A program made the position numbers and the translations under genes. The notes beneath the pieces are model-generated. The model did not search any database, was not told the origin of the DNA, and worked only from the letters and a program-made list of their open reading frames with translations. Shown here in pieces: positions 28,478 through 36,931 of a DNA stretch of 64,000 nucleotides (position 1 is the first letter of the stretch; every line of letters begins with the position of its first letter). Origin of the DNA: Mycolicibacterium pulveris (GTDB lineage: Bacteria; Actinomycetota; Actinomycetes; Mycobacteriales; Mycobacteriaceae); the NCBI RefSeq assembly GCF_010725725.1, contig NZ_AP022599.1, positions 4,154,001 to 4,218,000 on the forward strand, given 5' to 3'.

Positions 28478-30523
28478 ATGGATTTCTACTCGGCCTACCG
28501 GCACGGGTTCGTGCGCGTCGCCGCCTGCACACACCACACGGCGCTGGCGGATCCGCAGGCCAACGCGCAATCGGTGCTGCGGTTGGCGCAGGGCTGCCAC
28601 GACGACAGCGTCGCGCTCGCGGTGTTTCCGGAGTTGACGCTGTCGGGGTACTCGATCGAGGACATCGTGATGCAGGACGCCCTGCTCGACGCGGTCGAGG
28701 ACGCGCTGCTCGACGTCGTCGCCGCATCCGCCGACCTGATGCCGGTGCTCGTCGTCGGCGCCCCGTTGCGGTACGCGCACCGGATCTACAACACCGCGGT
28801 GGTGATCCACCGCGGCCACGTGCTCGGGGTCGCGCCCAAGTCGTATCTGCCGACCTACCGAGAGTTCTACGAACGCCGCCAGATGGCACCAGGCGACGAC
28901 GTGCGCGGGGCGATCCGGATGGGGGATGCCGACGTACCGTTCGGGCCCGACTTGTTGTTCATCGCCACCGACATGCCCGGCTTCGTGCTGCACGTGGAGA
29001 TCTGCGAGGACATGTTCGTGCCGATCCCGCCGAGCGCACAGGCCGCGCTGGCCGGCGCGACGGTGCTGGTCAACCTCTCCGGCAGCCCGATCACCGTCGG
29101 GCGCGCCGAGGACCGTTGCCTGCTGGCGCGTTCCGCGTCGGCGCGGTGCCTGGCCGCCTACGTCTACGCCGCAGCGGGAGAAGGCGAGTCGACCACCGAC
29201 CTGGCCTGGGACGGTCAGACGATGATCTGGGAGAACGGGGAGTGCCTGGCGCAGTCCGAACGCTTCCCGAAGGGCGAACGACGCTCGGTCGCCGACGTCG
29301 ACCTCGAGCTGCTGCGCAACGAGCGGCTGCGGATGGGCACGTTCGACGACAACCGCCTCCACCACGGCATCGATGCGGACACGTTCCGGCGGGTGGAGTT
29401 CCGGCTCGACCCGCCGTCGGGCGACATCGGGCTGCGCCGGGAAGTCGAACGGTTCCCATTCGTGCCGTCGGATCCCGAACGGCTGGAACAGGATTGCTAC
29501 GAGGCCTACAGCATCCAGGTGTCCGGGCTGGAACAGCGCCTGCGCGCGCTGCACTACCCGAAGGTGGTGCTCGGGCTGTCCGGCGGGCTGGACTCCACCC
29601 ACGCGCTGATCGTCGCCGCCCGCGCCATGGACCGAGAAGAACGGCCGCGCAGCGACATTCTCGCGTTCACCATGCCGGGTTTCGCGACGGGGGAGCGCAC
29701 CAAGGGCAACGCGGTGCGGCTCGCCGAAGCCCTGGGCGTGACCTTCGCCGAGCTTGACATCAGCTCCACCGCCGAACTGATGCTCAAGAACATCGACCAC
29801 CCGTTCGGGCGCGGTGAACCGGTGTATGACGTCACATTCGAGAACGTGCAGGCCGGCCTGCGCACCGATTACCTGTTCCGGCTGGCCAACCAGCGCGGCG
29901 GCATCGTGCTCGGCACCGGTGACCTGTCCGAGCTCGCACTGGGCTGGTCGACCTACGGTGTGGGCGACCAGATGTCGCACTACAACGTCAACGGCGGTGT
30001 GCCGAAGACGTTGATCCAGCACCTGATTCGCTGGGTGATCGCCTCGGGGCAGTTCGACGACGCGGTCAACGAGGTGCTGCAGTCGGTGCTGGACACCGAG
30101 ATCTCTCCGGAGCTGGTGCCCGCCGGCGAGGACGAGGAGATTCAGAGCACCGAGTCGAAAATCGGACCGTATGTCCTGCAGGACTTCTCGCTGTTCCAGG
30201 TGCTGCGATACGGGTTTCGGCCCTCGAAGGTCGCGTTTCTGGCGTGGCATGCGTGGAGCGACGCGCAGCGCGGCGACTGGCCGGCCGGATATCCCGAGCA
30301 CAAGCGGCCGTCATACTCGCTCAAGGAGATCCGGCACTGGCTGCAGGTGTTCGCGCAGCGCTTCTACTCGTTCGCGCAGTTCAAGCGTTCGGCAGTGCCC
30401 AACGGCCCCAAGGTGTCTCACGGCGGGTCGCTCTCGCCGCGCGGTGACTGGCGGGCGCCGTCGGACATGACGGCGCGGGTGTGGCTCGACGAGATCGAGC
30501 GCGAAATCCCCGAATCCGGTTAG
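28478..30523 (+). CDS. nadE: Glutamine-dependent NAD+ synthetase
   Basis: NadE makes NAD+ from nicotinate adenine dinucleotide with ammonia released from glutamine and channelled internally. The 681-residue protein has an N-terminal nitrilase-type glutaminase with triad Glu52, Lys121 and Cys176, at the same numbers as the M. tuberculosis enzyme, and a C-terminal synthetase with the ATP loop SGGLDST near residue 363. Its length fits the mycobacterial family (about 680). Confidence 0.97.
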   Translation: MDFYSAYRHGFVRVAACTHHTALADPQANAQSVLRLAQGCHDDSVALAVFPELTLSGYSIEDIVMQDALLDAVEDALLDVVAASADLMPVLVVGAPLRYAHRIYNTAVVIHRGHVLGVAPKSYLPTYREFYERRQMAPGDDVRGAIRMGDADVPFGPDLLFIATDMPGFVLHVEICEDMFVPIPPSAQAALAGATVLVNLSGSPITVGRAEDRCLLARSASARCLAAYVYAAAGEGESTTDLAWDGQTMIWENGECLAQSERFPKGERRSVADVDLELLRNERLRMGTFDDNRLHHGIDADTFRRVEFRLDPPSGDIGLRREVERFPFVPSDPERLEQDCYEAYSIQVSGLEQRLRALHYPKVVLGLSGGLDSTHALIVAARAMDREERPRSDILAFTMPGFATGERTKGNAVRLAEALGVTFAELDISSTAELMLKNIDHPFGRGEPVYDVTFENVQAGLRTDYLFRLANQRGGIVLGTGDLSELALGWSTYGVGDQMSHYNVNGGVPKTLIQHLIRWVIASGQFDDAVNEVLQSVLDTEISPELVPAGEDEEIQSTESKIGPYVLQDFSLFQVLRYGFRPSKVAFLAWHAWSDAQRGDWPAGYPEHKRPSYSLKEIRHWLQVFAQRFYSFAQFKRSAVPNGPKVSHGGSLSPRGDWRAPSDMTARVWLDEIEREIPESG

Positions 30524-30705
30524 CGTTTGCGGCGCAGCTTGCCGGCGCTGAGCGCGCCGACCGCCGCGCCGGCCAGCGCCCCGACAGTTGACCACCACCA
30601 CTGATCGGTCATGGCGGCCACGGTCACGCCGAGGACCAGACCGATGATCAACGGCATCCAGAGCCAGGTCGCTTCCTGCTTGGTGTTCATCTGCCTGCGT
30701 GCCAT
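30520..30705 (-). CDS. Small two-helix membrane protein
   Basis: The 61-residue frame encodes two hydrophobic segments (about 15-32 and 38-54) and a basic C-terminus (GKLRRKR), separated by QWWWS. I chose ATG 30705 because TAGCGT lies 7 nt upstream (30713-30718), although an in-frame ATG three codons earlier exists. It overlaps the 3' end of nadE by 4 bp tail to tail. I do not recognise the family. Confidence 0.6.
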   Translation of the reverse strand: MARRQMNTKQEATWLWMPLIIGLVLGVTVAAMTDQWWWSTVGALAGAAVGALSAGKLRRKR

Positions 30706-30741
30706 CACACCCACGCTAGCGCGGGTGGTCGACGGCCCAGG

Positions 30742-31281
30742 TCAGCGCTCGTAGGTGCCCGTCAACACGCCGCGCGCCAGTACATGACCGGCGATCGAGG
30801 CGAGAAGTCCCTTGTGGTCGGTCACGCCGTCGGGCACCGGCGTGTCGAGCGCGAACAGCTGAAACCGGTAGTGGTGGGGGCCGTGTCCCCGGATCGGTGC
30901 GGGGCCGACATAGGAGTCGCCGAACGCCTTGACGAACCGCACGCCGGCGGCGCCGGGCGTGAGCTCGCCTTCGTCGAGGCTGCGCCGGTCGGCTTCGATC
31001 AGCGCGATCGTGTGCATCAGCGGTTTGGGGCCGGGCACGTCGATGTCGTCGATGACCAGGGCGAGTTGTTTGGCCGGCGCCGGCACCCCGCTCCAGCGCA
31101 GCGGCGGCGAAACGTTTTCGCCGACGGCGGCGCCGGCGTGCTTCTGCGGGATCGGCCCGCCGTCGTCGAACGCACTGCTGGTGATGTCGATGGTGTCGGC
31201 ACCCGCGTACTCGGGCGCGGCCAGCGGGCTGCGGTGTGCGCCTGCGCGGAACCGGCGGAGCAGCTTTCCCACAATCGGCAT
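30742..31281 (-). CDS. PEBP/YbhB-YbcL family protein
   Basis: The 179-residue product has the phosphatidylethanolamine-binding-protein signature: SPPLRWSGVPAPAKQLALVIDDID, then HTIALI, and a conserved GPAPIRGHGPHHYRFQLFAL. Bacterial members bind anionic ligands and may modulate kinases or lipids. No signal peptide is present. ATG 31281 lies 7 nt behind TAGACT (31289-31294), so it is probably leaderless. A palindromic repeat is directly upstream and separates it from the cmtR operon. Confidence 0.85.
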   Translation of the reverse strand: MPIVGKLLRRFRAGAHRSPLAAPEYAGADTIDITSSAFDDGGPIPQKHAGAAVGENVSPPLRWSGVPAPAKQLALVIDDIDVPGPKPLMHTIALIEADRRSLDEGELTPGAAGVRFVKAFGDSYVGPAPIRGHGPHHYRFQLFALDTPVPDGVTDHKGLLASIAGHVLARGVLTGTYER

Positions 31282-31298
31282 GCCCGGCAGTCTAGTCA

Positions 31299-31351
31299 GC
31301 GATTTCGGCGTAGTTCGTCACGGTGAGCGTGACGAACTACGCCGAAATCGC
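31299..31351. repeat. Perfect 23-bp palindromic repeat (copy 1)
   Basis: Arms 31299-31321 and 31329-31351 (outer end GCGATTTCGGCG) are perfectly complementary over 23 bp around the 7-nt loop GGTGAGC. A second copy with the same loop is at 32936-32984. This copy encodes the last 11 codons and stop of the methyltransferase gene and ends 4 bp from the PEBP -10 box, so it may act as terminator and insulator. Confidence 0.85.
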
Positions 31352-31959
31352 CCGAGGCCCGGGACGAAACGGCCGACTCGTGCGGTGTACTCGCGGTACG
31401 TGTCGCCGTGCACCGCCAGCAGGTAGGGCTCTTCGACGGCCCGGACCTGAAGTTCGATGGTGACGACCAGAATCACGAACCCGGCCAACGCCACCACATT
31501 CGGTGTCACCAAGGCGATTCCGAGCCCGAACACCAGCATCGCGGTGAAGATGGGATTGCGCACCACCGCGAACACCCCGGTGCGCACCAGCGCGGTCCGC
31601 TCACGAGCGTCGACACCGATCCGCCACGAATCGCCCATGTCCAGCTGCGCGTACACGGTGGCGGCGATCCCGACGGCCGCGAGCACCACCCCGACGACGT
31701 TCAGCCACGGCCGGTCCAGCGCCGCCAACGGCGCCACCACACCGAGCAGCTGCAAGATCGCCGCGCACACCGCCGCGGCCATCGCCACCACGAAGCCCAC
31801 CCCGGCGAACCATTCGACCGAACCGATGCGGCCGCTGATCCCCCGGAACCCGGTCGAACCGGTTCGACGACGCTGAACCCAACTGCGCCAACCAAATCCG
31901 AGCAGCGCGAACACGCCGAACAGCACGAGCGCGACGACAGGCACCATGTCTCCCCTCAT
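31318..31959 (-). CDS. Isoprenylcysteine carboxyl methyltransferase-like membrane protein
   Basis: The 213-residue protein has four to five membrane helices and the ICMT/PEMT-type motif (LVRTGVFAVVRNPIFTAML, then EEPYLLAVHGDTYREYTARVGRFVPG). Bacterial members are SAM-dependent methyltransferases of unknown or lipid substrates. The ATG overlaps the stop of the upstream CDF gene by ATGA. The C-terminus (FRRSSSRSP) is encoded within the palindromic repeat, so the ancestral end was probably replaced when the repeat arrived. Confidence 0.8.
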   Translation of the reverse strand: MRGDMVPVVALVLFGVFALLGFGWRSWVQRRRTGSTGFRGISGRIGSVEWFAGVGFVVAMAAAVCAAILQLLGVVAPLAALDRPWLNVVGVVLAAVGIAATVYAQLDMGDSWRIGVDARERTALVRTGVFAVVRNPIFTAMLVFGLGIALVTPNVVALAGFVILVVTIELQVRAVEEPYLLAVHGDTYREYTARVGRFVPGLGRFRRSSSRSP

Positions 31960-32567
31960 GAACAGCAGGCGTCTCCGCGCCAGGCATTGATGCCTTCACG
32001 AACGGCGATGGCGGCGATACCCAGCGCGGCGAGCGGATCGGTCCACGTCCATCCGAGCACGGCGTTGAAGACCAGACCGATCAGCAAGACGGCCGACAGA
32101 TACGTGCACAACAGCGTCTGTTTGGAGTCGGCGACAGCCGAGCGCGAGCCCAGTTCGCGCCCGGCGCGACGCTGCGCCCACGACAACACCGGCATGATCA
32201 CCAGGCTGAGCGCGGCCAGCGCGATGCCGATGCGCGATGGCCGCGCCTCGCCGAGCCCGACCAACGTCAGCACCGCGTCGGCGGTCACATAGGCCGCCAG
32301 CGCGAAGAACGAGAACGCGATGAACCGCAGCGCGGTCTTCTCCCGGGTCTCGGGGTCCGGGGCGGCGAACTGCCAGGCGACCGCCGCCGCGGAGGCGACC
32401 TCGACGGCCGAATCGAGCCCGAAACCGATCAGCGCCGTCGACGACACGCGACTGCCTTCGGTCAGCGCGACGATCGCCTCGATCACGTTGTAGCTGATGG
32501 TCGCGGCCACGAAGAGCCGGACGCGGCGGATGAGGACGTCGCGCCGGGCCGCCGTCGTCGCGACCAT
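31956..32567 (-). CDS. CDF-like heavy-metal efflux membrane protein
   Basis: The 203-residue protein has about five membrane helices and the segment TALIGFGLDSAVEVASA, whose Asp matches the metal site in helix 2 of cation diffusion facilitators, plus another Asp (VADSK) at the matching helix. It lacks the cytoplasmic C-terminal domain and ends with the potential metal ligand CCS. Its ATG shares one base with the cmtR stop (TGATG), so expression depends on the metal sensor gene. Likely role: export of Cd, Pb or Zn. Confidence 0.78.
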   Translation of the reverse strand: MVATTAARRDVLIRRVRLFVAATISYNVIEAIVALTEGSRVSSTALIGFGLDSAVEVASAAAVAWQFAAPDPETREKTALRFIAFSFFALAAYVTADAVLTLVGLGEARPSRIGIALAALSLVIMPVLSWAQRRAGRELGSRSAVADSKQTLLCTYLSAVLLIGLVFNAVLGWTWTDPLAALGIAAIAVREGINAWRGDACCS

Positions 32568-32896
32568 CAGCAGCAGCCCTCGGTTTCAGCGGCTGGGCAG
32601 CACGCCGGGTCGACCGTGAGCACCAACCCGATCAGGTCGTCGAGCGCGTGGGCGATCCGGGCGTCGGCGAGTTCGTAGCGGTTGCGCCGACCTTCGGGCT
32701 GCGCGACGACCAGGCCACAGCCGCGCAGGCACGCCAGGTGGTTGGACAAGATCTGGCGCGACACCCCGATCTTGTCCGCTAGCTCGGAGGGGTAGCCGGG
32801 GCCCTCGCGCAGGAGCAGCAGGATCTCGCAGCGCGTCGGGTCGGACAGCGCGTAGCCGAACCGCGACAACGCGTCGCGATGGGTGACCGTCCGCAT
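32567..32896 (-). CDS. cmtR: CmtR-type ArsR/SmtB metal-sensing repressor
   Basis: The 109-residue winged-helix repressor is close to M. tuberculosis CmtR, sharing the segment SNHLxCLRGCGLVVA. Cys56 and Cys60 correspond to the Cd/Pb ligands Cys57 and Cys61 of CmtR, and Cys99/Cys100 to Cys102. Two more cysteines end the protein (GCC). It therefore should release DNA on binding Cd(II) or Pb(II). It heads a three-gene operon with the CDF-like transporter and the methyltransferase. A perfect palindrome overlaps its predicted -10 box. Confidence 0.9.
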   Translation of the reverse strand: MRTVTHRDALSRFGYALSDPTRCEILLLLREGPGYPSELADKIGVSRQILSNHLACLRGCGLVVAQPEGRRNRYELADARIAHALDDLIGLVLTVDPACCPAAETEGCC

Positions 32897-32903
32897 GCCA
32901 CAG

Positions 32904-32925
32904 ACAGTACAGCAATTTCTGTACT
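32904..32925 (-). promoter_or_regulatory. Predicted CmtR operator overlapping the cmtR -10 box
   Basis: AGTACAG (32906-32912) and CTGTACT (32919-32925) form a perfect 7-bp inverted repeat with a 6-bp spacer. On the minus strand TACTGT (32909-32904) fits TANNNT and is 7 nt from the cmtR ATG. A bound repressor would therefore cover the -10 box of a leaderless promoter, the usual ArsR-family mode of autoregulation. Confidence 0.7.
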
Positions 32926-32935
32926 ATTCAAGCGT

Positions 32936-32984
32936 GATTTCGGCGCGGTTCGTCACGGTGAGCGTGACAAACTGCGCCGAAATC
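32936..32984. repeat. Palindromic repeat (copy 2), upstream of the cmtR promoter
   Basis: Arms 32936-32956 and 32964-32984 pair over 21 bp with two mismatches around the same loop GGTGAGC as copy 1. It lies between the enoyl-CoA hydratase stop (32990) and the cmtR operator, again between an upstream stop and a downstream -10 box on the minus strand. Confidence 0.8.
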
Positions 32985-32989
32985 GCTGC

Positions 32990-33835
32990 TCAGAGGCGGC
33001 CGTCGAGGCGTAGGTCGGGATGCACCCAGTCCGGCGAACGCCGCTCCTTGAACGCCCGGAACCCCTCGATGATCTCGGGTCCGGACAGGCTGGACTGCAT
33101 CCCGATGCGGTCGAACAACCCCAGATAGTTGTCGATGCTGGACTTGACCAGTCCGCGGGCGCCCGGGGCGGTGCGGCAGCACTGGGCCAGCACCTCGCGG
33201 GCCTGCTCGAGCAGCTCGTCGTGCGGCACCACCCGCGCCACCAAGCCCCACTCGTAGGCCTCCTGCGCGTTCAGCACGCGCCCGGAGAACATCAGGTCGC
33301 GGGTGCGGACCGGCCCGATCAGCCGGGTCAGCATCTGGGCGTAGTAGGTGTCGGCGATGCCGCGGAACAGCTCGGGCACCCGGAACGTGGCCCGGTCGCT
33401 GACCACCGCCATGTCGCTGCACATCGCGATCTGCAGCCCGCCGCCCTGACACAGCCCGTTGACCGCCGACACCACCGGTTTGACCGACTGGCGCAGCGTC
33501 TCGAACGGCGTCACGTCCATCCCCAGCGCCGACCCGAACGTCAACCAGTCGTCGCTGCCGTCGCCGCCACCCATGTCGCCGCCGGGGGCGAACACGTCAC
33601 CGGTCCCGGTGATGAGCAGGCCCGCCAGGTCGGGATCGGCGTCGACGTGGCGCACGGCGTAGCGGATGCCGAAGTACATCGCGGGCGTCATCGCATTGCG
33701 TGCCTCGGGCCGGTCCAACGTGCACACCCCGAACGCGCCCTCACGGCTGAAGCGCAGATACGGTGTGCCCAGCCAGTCGCCTTCGGGGGGCCGAGGCGTG
33801 CTGGTGGTGGGGGGCACTGAGGTGTCCGATGTCAT
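32990..33835 (-). CDS. Enoyl-CoA hydratase/isomerase family protein
   Basis: The 281-residue crotonase-fold protein has FGVCTLDRPEARNAM, the first oxyanion segment near GTGDVFAPGGD, and the second near GLCQGGGLQIAMCSDM. An insertion rich in Gly/Asp (GGDMGGGDGSDDW) lies between them. Catalytic glutamates cannot be assigned with confidence, so hydratase versus isomerase is open. ATG 33835 follows AGGAGAG and overlaps the rbsK stop, so the two are coupled. The palindromic repeat ends its transcript. Confidence 0.87.
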   Translation of the reverse strand: MTSDTSVPPTTSTPRPPEGDWLGTPYLRFSREGAFGVCTLDRPEARNAMTPAMYFGIRYAVRHVDADPDLAGLLITGTGDVFAPGGDMGGGDGSDDWLTFGSALGMDVTPFETLRQSVKPVVSAVNGLCQGGGLQIAMCSDMAVVSDRATFRVPELFRGIADTYYAQMLTRLIGPVRTRDLMFSGRVLNAQEAYEWGLVARVVPHDELLEQAREVLAQCCRTAPGARGLVKSSIDNYLGLFDRIGMQSSLSGPEIIEGFRAFKERRSPDWVHPDLRLDGRL

Positions 33836-34713
33836 AGCCGTGGCTCTCCTGCCTTCCGTTTGGTCACTGCATCGTCGATGGCCTCTGCGTAGGGCGCGCA
33901 GTCGCCGGCGCCGGGCACCAGCGTGGACAGCGCGGCGGCCGCGCACGCACGGCGCATCGCGCCCTCGTGTCCGTCGAGCCAGCCCGCGGCCAGCACGCCC
34001 GCGAACACGTCGCCCGCGCCGGTGGTGTCGACCGCATCGACGGCCGGCGCGGGCACATCGAACCGCTCGTCCTCGCCCAGATAGCTGGCCCCGCGCGCGC
34101 CGCGGGTGATCACCAGATGGGGGACCGGCCAGTGCCAGTGGCCGGCCTCGGATTCGTTGACCACGACGACGTCGGCCGACTCGGACAGGGCGAGCAGCGC
34201 GTGCGGCGGCGCGCCCGCCGGCGACGCGTTGACGACGACGACCGCACCCGCTGCCCGGGCCACCCGCGCCGCGTCGACGGCAGTGCCGACCGGGATCTCC
34301 AACTGCATCAGCACCACATCGCTGTCGGCGATCACCGCGCGCACGTCGGCGTCGTCGACGCTCAGGTGCGCGTTGGCCCCCGGCGCCACCACGATCGTGT
34401 TCTCCGCCGCGTTGTCGACGACGATGACCGCCGTGCCGCTGGGGCCCGGCAGCGTCACCACCCCGGCCAGCGCGACGTCGTTGTCCTCCAGGTGGGCCCG
34501 CAGCAACGCGGCCGCCGGATCGGTGCCGAGCGCCGCGACGAGCTGCACCTCCGCGCCCGCGCGGGCGGCGGCCACCGCCTGGTTTCCGCCCTTGCCGCCG
34601 GGCGCGGTGGCCTTCGTCGACGCGAGGACCGTCTGGCCAGGCCGCGGCAGCGTGTTCACCACGAAGGTGTGGTCGAGATTGACACTGCCGACCACGCAGA
34701 CCCGCGCCACCAT
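33832..34713 (-). CDS. rbsK: Ribokinase (PfkB family)
   Basis: Ribokinase phosphorylates ribose at O5. The 293-residue protein has the N-terminal [12 protein letters not shown], the [15 protein letters not shown] motif and the catalytic [14 protein letters not shown] near the C-terminus. It corresponds to Rv2436, which lies near proA and nadE in M. tuberculosis. ATG 34713 is 8 nt behind TAGCGT (34722-34727). It is divergent from proA and cotranslated with an enoyl-CoA hydratase, an unrelated pathway. Confidence 0.92.
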   Translation of the reverse strand: MVARVCVVGSVNLDHTFVVNTLPRPGQTVLASTKATAPGGKGGNQAVAAARAGAEVQLVAALGTDPAAALLRAHLEDNDVALAGVVTLPGPSGTAVIVVDNAAENTIVVAPGANAHLSVDDADVRAVIADSDVVLMQLEIPVGTAVDAARVARAAGAVVVVNASPAGAPPHALLALSESADVVVVNESEAGHWHWPVPHLVITRGARGASYLGEDERFDVPAPAVDAVDTTGAGDVFAGVLAAGWLDGHEGAMRRACAAAALSTLVPGAGDCAPYAEAIDDAVTKRKAGEPRL

Positions 34714-34777
34714 GACTGACAACGCTAGACCAAGCCGCCTACCCGACACGTGTCGAACGGCCCGGACGCCCGTTCGA

Positions 34778-34783
34778 TACGCT
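34778..34783 (+). promoter_or_regulatory. Predicted -10 box (TACGCT) for leaderless proA
   Basis: TACGCT fits TANNNT and lies 6 nt before the proA ATG at 34790. No ribosome binding site is present before the ATG, in line with a leaderless transcript. Confidence 0.55.
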
Positions 34784-34789
34784 GGGGTA

Positions 34790-36037
34790 ATGAGTGTGCA
34801 GGCCCCCTCACTGCCCGGTTTGCGCGAACAGGTCCACGACGCCGCCCGCCGCGCCCGCGTCGCGGCCCGCGCGTTGGCCACGCTGAGCACCGAAACCAAG
34901 AACCGTGCGCTCAACACCGCCGCCGACCACCTGCTGACGCGCGTTGGCGACGTCCTCGCGGCCAACGAACAGGACCTGGAGGCCGCCAGGGCCGCGGGCA
35001 CACCGGACGCCATGCTCGACCGGCTCGCGCTGAACCCCGGCCGCGTCGAAGGGATCGCCGACGGGCTGCGCCAGGTCGCCGGGCTGCCCGACCCGCTCGG
35101 CGAGGTGCTTCGCGGCCGCACCCTGCCCAACGGGCTGCGGCTGCGCCAGGTGCGGGTGCCGCTGGGTGTGGTGGGCATAGTCTACGAGGGCAGGCCCAAC
35201 GTCACCGTCGATGCGTTCGGCCTGACGCTGAAGTCGGGCAATGCGGTGCTGCTGCGCGGCAGTTCGTCGGCGGCGCGCTCCAACGCCGCCCTGGTGGATG
35301 CGTTGCGCGCGGCGCTGGCCACCGAGCTGCTCGACGCCGACGCCGTGCAGCTGCTGCCCAGCGAGGACCGGGCCAGCGTCACCCACCTGATCCAGGCGCG
35401 CGGCCTGGTCGACGTCGTCATCCCGCGCGGCGGGGCAAACCTCATCGACGCGGTGGTGCGCGACGCCACGGTGCCGACCATCGAGACCGGGGTCGGCAAT
35501 TGCCATGTCTACGTTGACAAGTCGGCCGATCTCGACGTCGCCGAACGGATTCTGTTGAACGCCAAGACACGCAGGCCCAGCGTGTGCAACGCGGCCGAGT
35601 CGGTGCTGATCGACGCCGCGATCGCCGGGCAGGCGGTGCCGCGGCTCACCAAGGCGCTGCGCGACGCCGGCGTGGCCGTGCACGACAATCCGTCCGAGGA
35701 CGAACTGCGCGCCGAGTTCCTGTCGATGGACATCGCGCTGGCGGTCGTCGACGGCGTCGATGGGGCGATCGCCCACATCAACGAGTTCGGCAGCGGACAC
35801 ACCGAGGCGATCGTGGCGACCGATCTTGCTGTAGCCCAACGCTTCACCGATCAGGTCGACGCGGCGGCGGTGATGGTGAACGCGTCGACGGCGTTCACCG
35901 ACGGCGAGCAGTTCGGGTTCGGCGCCGAGATCGGCATCTCGACCCAGAAGCTGCACGCCCGCGGCCCGATGGGACTGCCCGAACTGACCTCAACCAAGTG
36001 GATCGTGTGGGGAGAAGGCCACACCCGCCCGGCCTGA
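34790..36037 (+). CDS. proA: Glutamate-5-semialdehyde dehydrogenase
   Basis: ProA reduces glutamyl 5-phosphate to the semialdehyde in proline synthesis. The 415-residue aldehyde-dehydrogenase-fold protein has the conserved [17 protein letters not shown], the [11 protein letters not shown] segment and the catalytic Cys266 in [10 protein letters not shown]. It ends with the typical [16 protein letters not shown]. It is separated from proB by 9.5 kb and starts with a leaderless-type promoter. Confidence 0.97.
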   Translation: MSVQAPSLPGLREQVHDAARRARVAARALATLSTETKNRALNTAADHLLTRVGDVLAANEQDLEAARAAGTPDAMLDRLALNPGRVEGIADGLRQVAGLPDPLGEVLRGRTLPNGLRLRQVRVPLGVVGIVYEGRPNVTVDAFGLTLKSGNAVLLRGSSSAARSNAALVDALRAALATELLDADAVQLLPSEDRASVTHLIQARGLVDVVIPRGGANLIDAVVRDATVPTIETGVGNCHVYVDKSADLDVAERILLNAKTRRPSVCNAAESVLIDAAIAGQAVPRLTKALRDAGVAVHDNPSEDELRAEFLSMDIALAVVDGVDGAIAHINEFGSGHTEAIVATDLAVAQRFTDQVDAAAVMVNASTAFTDGEQFGFGAEIGISTQKLHARGPMGLPELTSTKWIVWGEGHTRPA

Positions 36038-36054
36038 AAACAGGAGTTACTACA

Positions 36055-36930
36055 TTGACCGTCCCCGCACGCCCGGCACCGCTGTTCGCCGACATCGACG
36101 ATGTCGCGCGCCGGCTGGCCGAAACCGGTTACCTGCCCGACACCGCCACCGCCACCGCGGTTTTCCTCGCCGACCAGCTGGGCAAGCCGTTGCTGGTCGA
36201 AGGCCCCGCCGGGGTCGGCAAGACCGAGCTGGCCCGCGCGGTCGCGCAGGCCACCGGCTCGGGCCTGGTGCGGTTGCAGTGCTACGAGGGGGTCGACGAG
36301 GCCCGCGCCCTCTACGAGTGGAACCACGCAAAGCAGATCCTGCGCATCCAGGCCGGGCACGGCGACTGGGATGCCACCCGCGACGACGTGTTCAGCGAGG
36401 AGTTCCTGCTGAGCCGGCCGCTGCTGACCGCGATCCGGCGCACCGAGCCGACCGTGCTGCTGATCGACGAAACCGACAAGGCCGACATCGAGATCGAGGG
36501 TCTGCTGCTGGAGGTGCTCTCGGACTTCGCGGTGACCGTGCCCGAGCTGGGCACGATCACCGCCGAACGCGCGCCGTTCGTCGTGCTGACGTCCAACGCC
36601 ACCAGGGAGCTCTCCGAGGCGCTCAAGCGGCGTTGCCTGTTTCTCCACATCGACTTCCCCGACGCCGAGCTGGAACGGCGCATCCTGCTGTCGCGGGTGC
36701 CCGAGCTGCCCGAACATCTGGCCGCCGAACTGGTCCGCATCATCGGGGTGCTGCGCGGAATGCAGCTCAAGAAGCTGCCGTCGGTGGCCGAGACCATCGA
36801 CTGGGGCCGCACCGTGCTGGCGCTCGGCATGGACACGATCGACGACGCGACCATCGCGGCCACGCTGGGCGTGGTGCTCAAACACCAGTCCGATCAGATC
36901 AAAGCCAGCGGCGAGCTCAGGCTGAACTGA
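36055..36930 (+). CDS. MoxR-type AAA+ ATPase (Rv2426c family)
   Basis: The 291-residue AAA+ protein has Walker A GPAGVGKT (50-57), Walker B LLIDETDKA near 139, and sensor 1 VLTSNATRELS. MoxR proteins act as chaperones together with von Willebrand A proteins, and the following gene is such a protein. The start is TTG 36055 with AGGAG 9 nt upstream, which gives the same length as Rv2426c (291). The VWA gene starts 1 nt after the stop. Confidence 0.93.
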   Translation: MTVPARPAPLFADIDDVARRLAETGYLPDTATATAVFLADQLGKPLLVEGPAGVGKTELARAVAQATGSGLVRLQCYEGVDEARALYEWNHAKQILRIQAGHGDWDATRDDVFSEEFLLSRPLLTAIRRTEPTVLLIDETDKADIEIEGLLLEVLSDFAVTVPELGTITAERAPFVVLTSNATRELSEALKRRCLFLHIDFPDAELERRILLSRVPELPEHLAAELVRIIGVLRGMQLKKLPSVAETIDWGRTVLALGMDTIDDATIAATLGVVLKHQSDQIKASGELRLN

Positions 36931-36931
36931 C

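Noticed and set aside
28427..30301. 624-codon open frame opposite nadE
   Set aside because: It is a high-GC shadow frame of a certain gene, with low-complexity composition.
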